Assembly: GCA_019321725.1 (NCBI GenBank)
Contig: CM033120.1
Span: forward strand, 12,306,278 to 12,370,277
Length of the DNA: 64,000 nucleotides
Reading direction: 5' to 3'
DNA from: Paulownia fortunei
Taxonomy: Eukaryota; Streptophyta; Magnoliopsida; Lamiales; Paulowniaceae
Under the pieces are notes generated by a model. It was given only the letters and a program-made list of their open reading frames with translations. It was not told the origin of the DNA and did no database searches. Below are positions 61,751-64,000 of the stretch, one piece after another. Every line of letters begins with the position of its first letter. The stretch's first letter is position 1. The translations under genes and the position numbers were made by a program.

Positions 61751-61763
61751 CCCCCCCCCCCCC
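61751..61763 (+). repeat. C13 homopolymer in the leader or promoter of mMDH copy 2
   Basis: C run of 13, about 110 bases before the start codon. The equivalent place in copy 1 has a broken G-rich run (GGGGTGGGGGGCCGGGGG, about 56670-56690), so the tract has changed since duplication. Confidence 0.8.
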
Positions 61764-61874
61764 GCCTTCTTTTTATTTATCACTGTTCATTCTATTTCTG
61801 TTCACACACACGATTCCACCGAAATTTTCCTTCTCTCTACAGTCCACTCTCAAATCAATTTTTTAGAGTGAAAA

Positions 61875-63642
<1,768 letters not shown>

Positions 63643-64000
63643 GTAAGTGATGGACTTGTACTTGTTTCGTGTTGAATTTTTTGTGCTTTGGTACTTTCCA
63701 ATAGAGTTTTGAGTTGGACATTTTGGTGGATGATATTGTGTTGAACAATCAGTATAGATGATTGTGGCTTCAATATTGCATGAGTCATCTGATACCAACT
63801 TGAAATATTCAAATGCGGAAGCCTTTTGAGTTTCTGAATTGGAGCCACAATCTTGTCCTTACTGCTTAGATGTTATTTTGGTGCTTGTATTCGTATCATG
63901 TGGGTCTTTATGATGCAAGGGGAGCCTCTGCTTCTCTTTGGTAATTAGTGTTTCTGAAAGTTATTTCTTTTAGAAAAGAAGTTACTGCATGATCATTCTA

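Overview
This is nuclear DNA from a flowering plant, most likely a eudicot. Genes have GT-AG introns, several 5'UTRs carry introns, intergenic DNA is AT-rich and full of small inverted-repeat elements, and every recognisable protein has close plant relatives (organelle RNA-editing factor, mitochondrial malate dehydrogenase, tandem DJ-1, ATG8-interacting protein). I rebuilt the exon structures by hand; phases close exactly for every gene except the RNA-editing factor, which carries a 1-base frameshift.

Layout, left to right. 1-3.3 kb: an ATG8-interacting protein gene on the minus strand, its 3' end outside the window. 6.2-11.3 kb: a DJ-1 homologue with two DJ-1/PfpI domains (8 exons). 11.7-12.1 kb: a MITE. 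16.4-20.4 kb: a cytoplasmic receptor-like kinase resembling CRPK1. 21.6-23.2 kb: a decayed half-size ABCG transporter (ABCG10-like) pseudogene. 25.6-27.3 kb: a BED zinc-finger gene. 30.9-33.5 kb: a MORF8-like organellar RNA-editing factor with a 1-base frameshift. 34.3-39.6 kb: a NUMOD3-motif coiled-coil gene (minus) with a 0.6 kb long-TIR element in one intron. 42.0-46.3 kb: a UBA2C-like RNA-binding protein with a 2.5 kb intron immediately after its stop codon. 46.4-53.2 kb: no genes seen, with short repeats and MITE/SINE-like debris. 53.3-64.0 kb: two head-to-head mitochondrial malate dehydrogenase genes that form a large inverted duplication; the right copy is cut by the window edge after exon 5.

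Gene content and order resemble two Arabidopsis regions that, from memory, are At1g53240-53280 (mMDH1, ABCG10, DJ1B) and At3g15000-15020 (MORF8, UBA2C, mMDH2). The window therefore looks like one less-rearranged version of an ancestral block. Several genes serve organelles (MORF8, mMDH, probably DJ-1 and NUMOD3), but there is no operon-like unit. I saw no novel multi-gene system. The most notable items are the inverted mMDH duplication, the MORF8 frameshift, the decaying ABCG gene beside intact syntenic neighbours, and the long-TIR element inside a transcribed intron.
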